A stretch of 64,000 bases of DNA from positions 3,472,001 to 3,536,000 of the forward strand of contig NC_022247.1 in assembly GCF_000463015.1 (NCBI RefSeq). Reading direction: 5' to 3'. The notes under the pieces were generated by a model. That model did not search any database. It was not told the origin of the DNA and saw only the letters and a list, made by a program, of their open reading frames with translations. Shown here piece after piece: positions 44,515-53,381 of the stretch. Position 1 is the first letter of the stretch; every line of letters begins with the position of its first letter. This stretch comes from Variovorax paradoxus B4. GTDB taxonomy: Bacteria; Pseudomonadota; Gammaproteobacteria; Burkholderiales; Burkholderiaceae_C. A program made the translations under genes and the position numbers.

Positions 44515-45927
44515 TTGACCAACACCGCGTTGCGCGAATCTGTCTTTCCGGACGCGGTCATCACCGAGGCGATCCGATGGACCGAGGAGAAAGGTCCGCT
44601 CGACGATGCAGAGGTTCTGCGCGCCGCCCTCGCCCGCACTTCCGACGCACCGGCACGGATCACCGCACGCGCGCTTTTGCTCGGTGAACGCATCGGGCTG
44701 CAATCCGAACTGGCACGCGCCCGCCAATGGGCGCCATGGGTGCTGCTCGGGCTGGTGGCGCTCATCGTCATGGCCGGCCTGGGCCTCGCGGGCAACGTGG
44801 TCGGCGGCGGCGAACGGCACATCAACGTGATCGTCGCGCTCGCGAGCCTGCTCGGCCTGCATGCGCTCACGCTGCTGCTCTGGCTGGCCGGCCTGTGGCT
44901 GCCGCTCGGCGCGTTCTCCACCAGTTCGCTCGGCTGGATCTGGCTCTCGCTCACCGCGCGCGTGGCCGGCGGCAAGCGCGGCCAGGCACCGGTGCTGGTG
45001 CGGGCGGCCACCAGGCTGCTCGCGCGCGCGCGGCTGCTGCCCTGGGCGCTGGGGCTGGTGAGCCACGGCATCTGGTCGCTCTCGTTCGCCGTGGTGCTGG
45101 CCGCGCTGCTGTTCGCGCTGGCGTTCCGCAGCTACACGCTGAGCTGGGAGACGACGATCCTGGACCCGGCCTTCTTCGTGCACGCCGTGCAGGTGCTGGG
45201 CTGGGCACCGTCGCAGATCGGCTTTCCGGTTCCCGATGCCGCGACCGTGCTCTCCCCTTCTCCCGGCGCCGCGGGCCAGCGCACGTGGGCGCTGTGGCTG
45301 ACCGGCTGCATCGTGGTGTACGGGCTGCTGCCGCGCTTGGCGCTGGTGCTGCTGAGCGCGGCGGTGTGGCATCGGCGCCGCGCAGCGCTGCGGCCTGACT
45401 GGAGCGAGCCGTATTACCGCAAGCTGATGGCGCGCTTCGCCGCGCTCGCGCCGCCCGCCATCGTCGATGCCGATCCGGGGCGCGCGCCGGGCTCGGCGCC
45501 TGCGGGCCTTTCGCCATCGCAGTTGCGGGATGCCGTTTTCGTCATCGGCTTCGAGCTGCCTGCGGATACGCCGTGGCCGCCCGAGGGCCTGCCCGCCGCC
45601 ATCACTCCGGCCCAGGTGCAGCGCATCGACGGCAGCGCCCCCGCGCGCCGCGCGCTGCTCGACCGGCTGGCAGAGGCCCGTCCGCGTGCCGTGCTGCTGG
45701 TGTGCCACGCCGCATCGAGCCCCGACCGGGGCACCGAACGCTTCCTGCGCGAAGTGCTGGCCCATTGCGGCGAATGCCGGCTCTGGCTGGCACCGGCCGC
45801 CAGGGACGCGTCCGGCGCGGACGCACCGCAGCGCTGGATCGACTGGCTGCAGGGCACCGGCCTTGCGCGCGTCGCGGCCACGCCCCGGCTCGAAGACGCA
45901 TTGCAAGGCCTGGGCACCCCGCCATGA
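44515..45927 (+). CDS. DUF2868 multi-pass membrane protein
   Basis: This 470-residue protein has an N-terminal cytoplasmic part (EAIRWTEEKGPLDD), then four to five membrane helices between about 65 and 300 with a periplasmic segment containing SYTLSWETTILDP, and a cytoplasmic C-terminal domain that may be P-loop-like in fold. It is always found, where known, with the GTPase encoded next; their genes overlap as ATGA. TTG 44515 is chosen as start because GAAGGGA lies 5 bases before it; TTG 44485 is possible. Function unknown. Confidence 0.82.
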   Translation: MTNTALRESVFPDAVITEAIRWTEEKGPLDDAEVLRAALARTSDAPARITARALLLGERIGLQSELARARQWAPWVLLGLVALIVMAGLGLAGNVVGGGERHINVIVALASLLGLHALTLLLWLAGLWLPLGAFSTSSLGWIWLSLTARVAGGKRGQAPVLVRAATRLLARARLLPWALGLVSHGIWSLSFAVVLAALLFALAFRSYTLSWETTILDPAFFVHAVQVLGWAPSQIGFPVPDAATVLSPSPGAAGQRTWALWLTGCIVVYGLLPRLALVLLSAAVWHRRRAALRPDWSEPYYRKLMARFAALAPPAIVDADPGRAPGSAPAGLSPSQLRDAVFVIGFELPADTPWPPEGLPAAITPAQVQRIDGSAPARRALLDRLAEARPRAVLLVCHAASSPDRGTERFLREVLAHCGECRLWLAPAARDASGADAPQRWIDWLQGTGLARVAATPRLEDALQGLGTPP

Positions 45928-47345
45928 CGCAGCAGCAGCATCAAGCCATCCGCATCGCCGTGGTCGGCCACACCAACGCGGGCAAGACCTCGCTGCTGCG
46001 CACGCTGACACGGCGCGCCAATTTCGGCGAGGTGTCGCAGCGGCCCGGCACCACGCGCCATGTCGAATCGGTAGATCTGGACGTGAACGGCCAGGCCGCG
46101 GTGCGCTTCTTCGACACGCCGGGCCTGGAGGATGCGGTGGCGCTGCGCGAGCACCTGGCCGGCCTTGATGATGCGCAAGCCACGCCGCCCGAGCGCATCC
46201 GCCTGTTCCTGCAGGGCCCCGAGGCGCACGGCGTGTTCGAGCAGGAGGCCAAGGTTCTGCGAACCATGCTCGACATCGATGCGGCGTTCCTCGTCATCGA
46301 CGTGCGCGAGCCGGTGCTGCCCAAGTTCCGCGACGAGATCGAGCTGCTCAACTCCTGCGCCCGGCCTGTGCTGCCGGTGCTGAACTTCGTGCGCGATGCG
46401 GCCAGCCGCGAGCCCGACTGGAAGGAACTGCTGTCGGCCTACGGCCTGCACGTGCAGGTGCGCTTCGATGCCGCAGCGCCCTTCGTGGGGGCCGAGCGCG
46501 AGCTCTACAGCGACCTGTCGACGCTGCTGCGCGACCGGCGCGAGCTGCTGCGCGCCGTGGTGGATTCGCTCGCCGCCGAAGCCGCCGAGCGCCGCCACGC
46601 GGCCTGCGCGCGCATCGCGGAACTGCTGGTCGATGCCGCGGCGCTGCGCCGCACGGTGCCGGCCGGGGAGTTCGCCGACACGGCGCGACGCAGGACATTC
46701 GTCGCGGCATTGCAAAAGGACGTGTTCGACAAGGCGCAGCGCTGCACCGACGACCTGCTCGCGCTCTACGGCTTCCGCCAGGACGATGCGGGCGAGGCGC
46801 CGCTGCCGCTCATCGAAGGCCGCTGGACGCTGGACTTCTTCAGCCCCGAAGCCATGAAGGACGCGGGCCTGCGGCTCGGTAAGGGCGCCGCCATCGGCGC
46901 CGCCGTGGGCGTGGTCGCGGACCTGGCCGTGGCCGGCATTTCGCTCGGCACGGGCGCCGCGGTGGGCGGCGCCATCGGCGGAGCCGTCTCGCAAGGCTGG
47001 GGGCCATTCGGGCGCAAGCTGGCGAACAGGCTGCGCAACGTGCACGAGCTCACGGTCGAGGACGGCGTGCTGTTTGCGCTGGTGGCATGGCAGCTGAAGC
47101 TCACGCGCGCACTGGAGCAGCGCGGGCATGCGGCCACAGGGCGCATCGCGGCCGAAACGAGCGCGACGCAGGACGCGCCGACGCGCGCCACGGCAGCCGC
47201 CGTACGCGCGGTGCGGCCCGCGCGCAGCCATCCCGAATGGGAATCGGCGGGCGTGGCCACGCGCAGCTTCTGGCGCCCCGCGCCGCAGCGCGACGCGCTC
47301 GCGGCCGATCTCGCGCGCACGCTGCAGGGCGCCTTCGAGCCCTGA
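45924..47345 (+). CDS. GTPase with DUF3482 C-terminal domain
   Basis: This 473-residue protein has an Era/TrmE-like G domain at the N-terminus: P-loop GHTNAGKTS at 15-23, a switch I Thr in RPGTTRHV and DTPG near 61-64. The usual NKxD is replaced by a LNFVRD segment, so base specificity is uncertain. The C-terminal half has a long helical part and a glycine-zipper stretch (KGAAIGAAVGVVADLAVAG and GTGAAVGGAIGGAV) that should insert in or bend at a membrane. Partner of the DUF2868 membrane protein; role unknown. Confidence 0.85.
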   Translation: MTQQQHQAIRIAVVGHTNAGKTSLLRTLTRRANFGEVSQRPGTTRHVESVDLDVNGQAAVRFFDTPGLEDAVALREHLAGLDDAQATPPERIRLFLQGPEAHGVFEQEAKVLRTMLDIDAAFLVIDVREPVLPKFRDEIELLNSCARPVLPVLNFVRDAASREPDWKELLSAYGLHVQVRFDAAAPFVGAERELYSDLSTLLRDRRELLRAVVDSLAAEAAERRHAACARIAELLVDAAALRRTVPAGEFADTARRRTFVAALQKDVFDKAQRCTDDLLALYGFRQDDAGEAPLPLIEGRWTLDFFSPEAMKDAGLRLGKGAAIGAAVGVVADLAVAGISLGTGAAVGGAIGGAVSQGWGPFGRKLANRLRNVHELTVEDGVLFALVAWQLKLTRALEQRGHAATGRIAAETSATQDAPTRATAAAVRAVRPARSHPEWESAGVATRSFWRPAPQRDALAADLARTLQGAFEP

Positions 47346-47417
47346 GCACCGCTCCAGCCTTCGCTTGCAGGCGGAGGCGACGGATTCCCACGCGCCGGAG
47401 CTGCCGAGCGCACCACT

Positions 47418-47484
47418 CTTTTTTTCGAAGACATCGACGGCACGCGGGGTGCCGTTCGTCCTTTTGTCTTCATCGAAAAAGGAG
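47418..47484 (+). promoter_or_regulatory. Structured 5' leader with nested stem-loops
   Basis: An inner stem pairs ACGGCAC (47437-47443) with GTGCCGT (47449-47455). An outer stem pairs TTTTTCG (47421-47427) with CGAAAAA (47474-47480) and AAGAC (47428-47432) with GTCTT (47466-47470). The outer stem reaches the Shine-Dalgarno AAAAAGGAG of the next gene. The inner hairpin followed by TCGTCCTTTT could also terminate the GTPase operon. Confidence 0.45.
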
Positions 47485-47489
47485 CATCC

Positions 47490-47849
47490 ATGGCCGTCGA
47501 ATGCAAACTGCTCGCCACCCCCTTGATCGGACGCGTGTGGCAAGGCCGCACGCCCATTGCGCGGGCCGACGAATACCTGCGCTACAGCTTCGAGCATGGC
47601 ATCCAGGAGATCGCGAAGAAACCGGAATGCCTGGGCGTGCAGTACTTTCGCAAGCTGAACGGCGGCACCGCCGAATTCAGGACCGTCTCCTACTGGCAAT
47701 CGATCGAGCACATGCATGCGATGCACGCGCAGCGCGGCGATCCGCTGCGCGTGGCGCCGCCGGCACGCGACCCCGAGTTCCTGCTCGAGTTGCCGGAGTT
47801 CGTGGACATCGTCGAGGTGCACGTCAATTCGTTCGGCACCGGCAGGTAG
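47490..47849 (+). CDS. Small protein of unknown function, possible dimeric alpha+beta barrel
   Basis: This 119-residue soluble protein has a central segment (LGVQYFRKLNGGTAEFRTVSYWQSIEHMHAM) that looks like the strand-helix pattern of antibiotic-monooxygenase-like dimeric barrels, with SYWQSIEHMHAM matching the usual W.s.e...a.h run. Strong Shine-Dalgarno AAAAAGGAG lies before ATG 47490. Function unknown. It converges with paoC, leaving a 9-base gap. Confidence 0.7.
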   Translation: MAVECKLLATPLIGRVWQGRTPIARADEYLRYSFEHGIQEIAKKPECLGVQYFRKLNGGTAEFRTVSYWQSIEHMHAMHAQRGDPLRVAPPARDPEFLLELPEFVDIVEVHVNSFGTGR

Positions 47850-47858
47850 CCCCGGGGC

Positions 47859-50099
47859 CTAGCTTTCGAGCAGGTCCTCCAGCCGCAGCGGCAGCCTGCG
47901 CAAGCGCTTGCCGGTGGCATGGAACACCGCATTCACGATGGCGGGCGCCACGCCCACCATGGCCACTTCGCCCAGGCCTTTCACGCCCATGGCATTGAGC
48001 CGCGTGTCGGGCTTGCCGACAAAGTCGACATCGATGCGGCCGATGTCCGCCGCCACGGGCAGCACGTACTCCGCCAGGTCCGCATTGAGGAAGCCGCCGT
48101 AGCGCGCATCCACCTCGCTCGCCTCGCGCAAGGCGGCGCCAATGCCCCACACCACGCCGCCTTCGACCTGGCTGCGCGCGGTGCGCAGGCTGGCCACCGT
48201 GCCGCAGTCGGCCACGCTGAGCACGCGCGGCACGCGGATGCGCCGCGTGGTGGGTTCGATGCGCACCTCGACGAAGTGCGCGATGAAGCTGAAGGCGACG
48301 AAGTCCGGATACACCGGCCCCGCCGCGGCGGGCAGGCCGCCGGTGAGCCGGCCGAAGACCTGCTCGGGCTGGCCCGGCGCGCGCATCCGGCTCTCGGCCT
48401 CGGCAAAGGGACGGCCGGAAGCCCGCAGCAGCGCCACGGCCGTGGCGCCGTTCGCACCAGCTTGCGCACCGGCGTTCTGCCGCAGGTCGTCCATGAGCCG
48501 CTGCGCGGCTTCCTGCACCGGCGGCAACGCGGTGGCCGTGCCCCAGGAGCCGGCGGTCAGGTGCTGGGGCGCGGCGGTGGTGTCGCCGACCAGGATCTCC
48601 ACCGCGGCCACCGGCGCGCCGAGCACGCGTGCCACCGTCAATGCAATGGCGGTGCGGATGCCCTGCCCCATCTCGTGGCCGCCGACCGCCACCCGCACCG
48701 TGCCGCTGGCATCGAGCCGCACCTTGGCAATGGCCGGGGCAATGGCCGCCTTGTAGGCACCGGCCGCCACGCCCCATCCGATGAAGCTGCCGTCGGGCGC
48801 GCGCATCGAGCGCGGCGCCATCGTGCGGCGCGCCCAGCCGAAGGCGCTGCTGCCCTTGGCAAGGCACTCGGCCAGGTGGCGCGACGAAAAGGGCTTGCCG
48901 CTGAGCGGATCGACGGCCGCGTCGTTCGCGAGCCGGAACGCGACCGGATCGCGGCCGAGCGCGTAGGCCATCTCGTCCACCGCGCTTTCGAATGCGAAGG
49001 CGGCCGGATGCTCGAACGGCGCGCGCATGTAGCCGGGCGTCTGCACGTCGGTGCGCACGAGCCGCTCGCGGCCGAGGAAATTGCCGATGCCGTAGAGCCG
49101 CGAAGTGATCTCGGTGCCGCTCGATGGAAACAGGTCGTGGCGCGAGGTCTGCTGATCGATCTCGTGGATGGCGGCAACCAGCTTGCCGCCGCGGTCGGCG
49201 CCCAGCCGCACGCGATGGCGGCTTGCGGGCCTGAAGCTTGCGTTGTGGAACAGCTGGCTGCGCGACAGCACGAGCTTGACCGGCCGGCCCAGCGTGCGCG
49301 CCGCAATCGCCACCAGCGCCGTGTGCGACTGCAGCGAATTCTTCTGGCCGAAACCGCCGCCCACCGTGGGTGACAGCACGCGCACCTTGGCGGGCTCGAT
49401 GCCGAGCTGCTTCGCCAGGCCGTGGCGCACGCTTTCGGCATTCTGGGTTGGCTCGTGGATGGTGAGCACGCCGTCGGCGCTCCATTCGGCCACGGTCGCG
49501 ATGATCTCCATCGGGTTCTGGTGCTGGACCGGCAGCTCGTACGCCGCGTCCACCGTGAAGGCCGCGCCCTGGAGCGCGGCTTCGGCATCGCCCGCGCGCC
49601 GGTCGGCGAACATGGGCTGCGGCAGCAGGGCCGATTGCGCCTGCGGCTGGGCGTCGGGTGCATCGATGGTCGCCACGAAAGGAATGGCGGCGTAGGTCAC
49701 GGCCACCAGCGCCGCGGCCTCGCGCGCCGCCTCGGGCGTGTCGGCCACCACCATGGCCACGGTCTGGCCGCGGTAGGCGACCTGCGGCGAGCGCAGCGGA
49801 TAGAAGCTCTGGAAGCCGAAGCCGCCGCCCATCAGGAAGCCGCCGGTGTCGAAGCTGCCGATGTTCTCGTGCGTGAACACCGTGCGAACGCCGCGCACGC
49901 GCTGCGCCGCCGCGGTGTCGATGCCGGTGACGGTGCCGCGCGCAATACGCGACGGCACCAGCGCGGCATGCAGCAGCCCGGCGCGCACATCGTCCGCCGC
50001 ATAGCGCGTGGCGCCACGCACCTTGTCGCGCGCGTCGACGCGCTCGGCACCCGCGCGAGGCGTGCGCTTCGTCATCACTGTCTTGAGGCTCGTTGCCAT
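47859..50099 (-). CDS. paoC: Aldehyde oxidoreductase molybdenum-binding subunit (PaoC type)
   Basis: This 746-residue molybdopterin (MCD-type) subunit of the xanthine oxidase family has ARDKVRGATRYAADDV at the N-terminus, the loop VGGGFGQKN, GYMRAPFEHPAAFA, GGHEMGQGIRT and the catalytic Glu in MGVKGLGEVAMVG. E. coli PaoC (732) is similar in length. It oxidises aldehydes in the periplasm with PaoA and PaoB. It starts 2 bases after the paoB stop. No PaoD-type cofactor chaperone is seen here. Confidence 0.92.
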   Translation of the reverse strand: MATSLKTVMTKRTPRAGAERVDARDKVRGATRYAADDVRAGLLHAALVPSRIARGTVTGIDTAAAQRVRGVRTVFTHENIGSFDTGGFLMGGGFGFQSFYPLRSPQVAYRGQTVAMVVADTPEAAREAAALVAVTYAAIPFVATIDAPDAQPQAQSALLPQPMFADRRAGDAEAALQGAAFTVDAAYELPVQHQNPMEIIATVAEWSADGVLTIHEPTQNAESVRHGLAKQLGIEPAKVRVLSPTVGGGFGQKNSLQSHTALVAIAARTLGRPVKLVLSRSQLFHNASFRPASRHRVRLGADRGGKLVAAIHEIDQQTSRHDLFPSSGTEITSRLYGIGNFLGRERLVRTDVQTPGYMRAPFEHPAAFAFESAVDEMAYALGRDPVAFRLANDAAVDPLSGKPFSSRHLAECLAKGSSAFGWARRTMAPRSMRAPDGSFIGWGVAAGAYKAAIAPAIAKVRLDASGTVRVAVGGHEMGQGIRTAIALTVARVLGAPVAAVEILVGDTTAAPQHLTAGSWGTATALPPVQEAAQRLMDDLRQNAGAQAGANGATAVALLRASGRPFAEAESRMRAPGQPEQVFGRLTGGLPAAAGPVYPDFVAFSFIAHFVEVRIEPTTRRIRVPRVLSVADCGTVASLRTARSQVEGGVVWGIGAALREASEVDARYGGFLNADLAEYVLPVAADIGRIDVDFVGKPDTRLNAMGVKGLGEVAMVGVAPAIVNAVFHATGKRLRRLPLRLEDLLES

Positions 50100-50101
50100 C
50101 T

Positions 50102-51097
50102 TCAGCTCCTTTCCCTGGCCAGCATCAGCGCATCGGTCACCGTCTCGATGCCGAGCGCCACCTTGAATGCGTTGTGCCCGAGCGGCTTCGCGCCCTCGAA
50201 GGCAAGCTCGGCGGCGCGCCGCGCGGCCGCGCGCGTGAACGGCTGGCCGACCAGGCTGCGCTCCGCCTCGGCCGCACGCCACGGATGCGTTGCCACGCCG
50301 CCGAGCGCAATGCGCGCATCGGCCACGCGGTTGCTCCTGAGCTCCAGGGCCACAGCCGCCGAGGCGAGCGCGAAGGCGTAGGACTCGCGGTCGCGGATCT
50401 TGTGGTACGTGGAGCCTCGCCCGATCGCCCCGCGCGGCACGCGGATGCGCACGATCAGCTCGTCGGCCGCGAGCACCGTTTCCAGGTGCGGCGTGGCGCC
50501 CGGTGCGCGGTGCAGTTCGCGCACGGGCAGCGTGCGCTCGCCGCGCGGGCTGACGGTGTCGACCAGCGCATCGAAGGCCACCAATGCAACGGCCCAGTCG
50601 CCGGGATAGACGGCCACGCAGGCTTCGCTGCCGCCCAGCACCGCATGGCCGCGGTTCTGGCCGCCCACCGCCGAGCAGCCGCTGCCGGGCACGCGCTTGT
50701 TGCAGGCGAATTCGGGTCCGCCGCGAAAGTAGGCGCAGCGCGTGCGCTGCAGCAGGTTGCCGCCCACCGTTGCCATGTTGCGCAGCTGCTGCGAGGCGGC
50801 CTTCCAGAGCGATTCCGACAGGGCCGGGAATTCGCGCTGCACCACGGCGTTGTCCGCCACGTCGCTCATGGCCGCAAGCGCGCCGATGCGCAGCTCGCCG
50901 CGGCTCGCGGTGTCGACGTCGCGCAGGCCTTCGATGCGGGTGATGTCGATCACGGTGGCCGGTGCTTCCACGCCGAGCTTCATCAGGTCGAACAGCGTGG
51001 TGCCGCCCGCGAAGTAGCGCGCGCCGGGCTGGTTCTGTGCGAGCAGCTGCACGGCTTCGCCGGTGCTGCGCGGACGCAGGTAGGCGAAGTCATGCAT
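50102..51097 (-). CDS. paoB: Aldehyde oxidoreductase FAD-binding subunit (PaoB type)
   Basis: This 331-residue FAD subunit has YFAGGTTLFDLMKLGV (FAD site), TVGGNLLQRTRCAYFR and a Cys-containing insert CNKRVPGSGCSAVGG, which in PaoB holds an extra [4Fe-4S] cluster. Its presence separates this from ordinary CO-dehydrogenase medium subunits. The start overlaps the paoA stop by 8 bases. Confidence 0.92.
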   Translation of the reverse strand: MHDFAYLRPRSTGEAVQLLAQNQPGARYFAGGTTLFDLMKLGVEAPATVIDITRIEGLRDVDTASRGELRIGALAAMSDVADNAVVQREFPALSESLWKAASQQLRNMATVGGNLLQRTRCAYFRGGPEFACNKRVPGSGCSAVGGQNRGHAVLGGSEACVAVYPGDWAVALVAFDALVDTVSPRGERTLPVRELHRAPGATPHLETVLAADELIVRIRVPRGAIGRGSTYHKIRDRESYAFALASAAVALELRSNRVADARIALGGVATHPWRAAEAERSLVGQPFTRAAARRAAELAFEGAKPLGHNAFKVALGIETVTDALMLARERS

Positions 51098-51752
51098 GGC
51101 GGCTGCCCTCCATGCGACTGTCCATGCGGTGCACATGCGGCGCGGCCTCGCGGATCGCTTCGAGGATGCCCGTGTACGCGCCGCATCGGCAGATGTTGCC
51201 GCTCATGTATTCGCGGATCTGCGCGTCGCTGCTGGCATGGCCTTCGCGCACGCAGGCAATGGCCGCCATGATCTGGCCGGGCGTGCAATAGCCGCACTGC
51301 AGCGCGTCATGGTCGACGAAGGCCTGCTGCATCGGATGCAGCGTGCCGTCGGCCGACTCGATGCCCTCGATGGTGGTCACGACGCAGCCGTCGGTCTTCA
51401 CGGCCAGCGTGAGGCACGAGGCCACGCGGCGGCCGTCCACGTGCACCGTGCAGGCACCGCACTGGCCGTGGTCGCAGCCCTTCTTGGCGCCGGTCAGGCC
51501 GAGTTGCTCGCGCAGCACATCGAGCAGCGAGGCGCGCGGCTCCAGCTTCAGTTCGTGGAGCCTGCCGTTGATGGTGACGCGGGTTTCCCGGGAGCCCGTG
51601 CCGGGGTTGGGTGCCGCGCTGCCGGCTTCCGCGGCCGCACTGGCGCAGGCCGAAGCCGCGGCGCCGGCACCGGCCGCCGTGGTCATCATGAACATGCGGC
51701 GGTTGAGGGCAGGCAATGGGCCTGCTGCGTTCTGCAGGGGTGGGTGGCTCAT
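51090..51752 (-). CDS. paoA: Aldehyde oxidoreductase 2Fe-2S subunit, Tat-exported (PaoA type)
   Basis: This 220-residue subunit has a Tat signal (LNRRMFMMTTAAGAGAAASACA), then a ferredoxin-type cluster KKGCDHGQCGACTVHVDGRRVASC and a second cluster QCGYCTPGQI with GNICRCGAYTGI. The Tat signal carries the whole trimer to the periplasm. It is the second gene of the run after DoxX, 25 bases downstream. Confidence 0.93.
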   Translation of the reverse strand: MSHPPLQNAAGPLPALNRRMFMMTTAAGAGAAASACASAAAEAGSAAPNPGTGSRETRVTINGRLHELKLEPRASLLDVLREQLGLTGAKKGCDHGQCGACTVHVDGRRVASCLTLAVKTDGCVVTTIEGIESADGTLHPMQQAFVDHDALQCGYCTPGQIMAAIACVREGHASSDAQIREYMSGNICRCGAYTGILEAIREAAPHVHRMDSRMEGSRHA

Positions 51753-51777
51753 GGGGCTTTCCTTTTTTCTTGCTTCT

Positions 51778-52233
51778 TCAGAATTCGCGGCCGAGGCGCG
51801 CATCGACCGACACAGGGCCGCTGCCGCGCGCCGCGATGCACAGCGCGACGAAGACCAGCATCAGCGGGTATTCGTAGCCGCGGTCGATCCAGGGGAAGGT
51901 GGGTGCCAGCAGGTAGCTGATGACCAGCATCTGTACCACCACCATCGGCGCGACGATGCGTGTCAGGAAACCCAGTGCCAGCATCAGCCCGCCAACGCCT
52001 TCGAGCAGCGCGATGAACCAGCCGATCAGCGGTGCGGCGGGCAGCTGCAGCACGTTGGCAATCAGGTTGACAGAACCGGCCATGGGATCGGCCATGCTGC
52101 CGTGGCTGCGGCCCAGCAGCTTGGGGATGCCGTGGGTCATGAGCATCAGGCCGAACGCGATGCGCAGCAGCGCATGGCTCAGCGGCTCCAGCCGGTCATA
52201 GAGGCTGCGCAGCCGTGGAAAGATCAGTTGCAT
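51778..52233 (-). CDS. DoxX-family membrane protein
   Basis: This 151-residue protein has four membrane helices and the DoxX pattern: LLRIAFGLMLMTHGIPKLLG, LLEGVGGLMLALGFLTRIVA and VVVQMLVISYLL. DoxX proteins may handle quinone redox or thiol stress. It leads the paoABC run and may pass electrons or protect the membrane from aldehyde products. ATG 52233 has GGAG 6 bases upstream. Confidence 0.88.
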   Translation of the reverse strand: MQLIFPRLRSLYDRLEPLSHALLRIAFGLMLMTHGIPKLLGRSHGSMADPMAGSVNLIANVLQLPAAPLIGWFIALLEGVGGLMLALGFLTRIVAPMVVVQMLVISYLLAPTFPWIDRGYEYPLMLVFVALCIAARGSGPVSVDARLGREF

Positions 52234-52376
52234 GGGGAGGCTCCTGGGTCGCGAAAGGGTTGCGGGGAAGCGCCGAAAAGAAGGCGCAAGGGAAAGTCTC
52301 TCTGTTCTCCCCGTGCGAATAAATGCGCAAATCTCGCCAATACAATTCAAGGAGACTCAACAATCGAGAAGAACCC

Positions 52377-53288
52377 ATGGACCGCTTCGACGCCATGCAG
52401 CTGTTCACCCGCATCGTCGATCTGGGCAGCTTCACCCAGGCCGCGGCCGCGCTCGACATTCCGCGTGCCACGGCCACGCACGCCATCAAGGAGCTGGAGG
52501 CCAGGCTGCATGTGCGGCTGCTGGAGCGCACGACGCGCCAGGTGCGCACAACCGTCGACGGCCAGGCCTTCTACGAGCGCTGCCGCCATCTGCTGCGCGA
52601 GCTCGAGGACGCCGAGTCTTCGCTGGCGGAGCTGGCGGTCAACCCGCGCGGGCGCCTGCGCATCGACATCCACGGCGCGCCCGCCCAGGCGATCGTGCTG
52701 CCGCGCATCCAGGAGTTCCATGAGCGCTATCCGCACATCGAGCTGGCCGTGGGCAGCGGCGACCGGCTGGTGGACCTGGTGCGCGAAGGCGTCGACTGTG
52801 TGGTGCGCGCGGGCGAGCCCAAGGATTCATCGCTGGTCACGCGCCGCCTGGCGCTGCTGCCGCAAGTGACCTGCGCGAGCCCGGGCTACCTGGCCGCGTA
52901 CGGCACGCCCACGCAGCCGTCGGACCTGGCCCGGCACCTGGCGGTCAATTTCTTCTCGGCCTCGCGGCCCGAGGTGTTCCCGTACGAGTTCATGGTGGAC
53001 GGCAAGCTCGAGACCTGCATGCTGAAGGACTGGATCAGCGTCAACAACGCCGATATCTACAAGAGCTGCGCCGAACAGGGCTGCGGCATCATCCAGGTGC
53101 CGCGCTTCAGCGTGGAGAGCCAGTTGCGCGAGGGCTCGCTGGTCGAGATCCTGCCGCACACGCCCTGCCCGCCGATGGTCTATTCGGTGCTGTACCCGCA
53201 CCACCGCCAGCTCTCGCCGCGCGTGCGGGTGTTCATCGACTGGATCGCGCAGCTCTATGCGGAGCGCTTCGGCAGTGCGGCCGCGTAG
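52377..53288 (+). CDS. LysR-type transcriptional regulator
   Basis: This 303-residue regulator has an N-terminal helix-turn-helix (FTRIVDLGSFTQAAAALDIPRATATHAIKELEARLHVRLL) and a ligand domain with GDRLVDLVREGVDCVVRAGEP, the CrgA-like group. It is divergent from doxX-paoABC across 143 bases and is the likely controller. The gap contains TGCG-N8-CGCA (52314-52329), a weak operator candidate. ATG 52377 is used; no upstream signal is better. Confidence 0.93.
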   Translation: MDRFDAMQLFTRIVDLGSFTQAAAALDIPRATATHAIKELEARLHVRLLERTTRQVRTTVDGQAFYERCRHLLRELEDAESSLAELAVNPRGRLRIDIHGAPAQAIVLPRIQEFHERYPHIELAVGSGDRLVDLVREGVDCVVRAGEPKDSSLVTRRLALLPQVTCASPGYLAAYGTPTQPSDLARHLAVNFFSASRPEVFPYEFMVDGKLETCMLKDWISVNNADIYKSCAEQGCGIIQVPRFSVESQLREGSLVEILPHTPCPPMVYSVLYPHHRQLSPRVRVFIDWIAQLYAERFGSAAA

Positions 53289-53381
53289 GCACCGGCGAGG
53301 TGGTCACCGCGCAGTCACGTGGCGCACCTAGCATCCGCAGGCCCTTGCCGCCCTCCCCCAGACCGCCCCCCACCCCACGCG

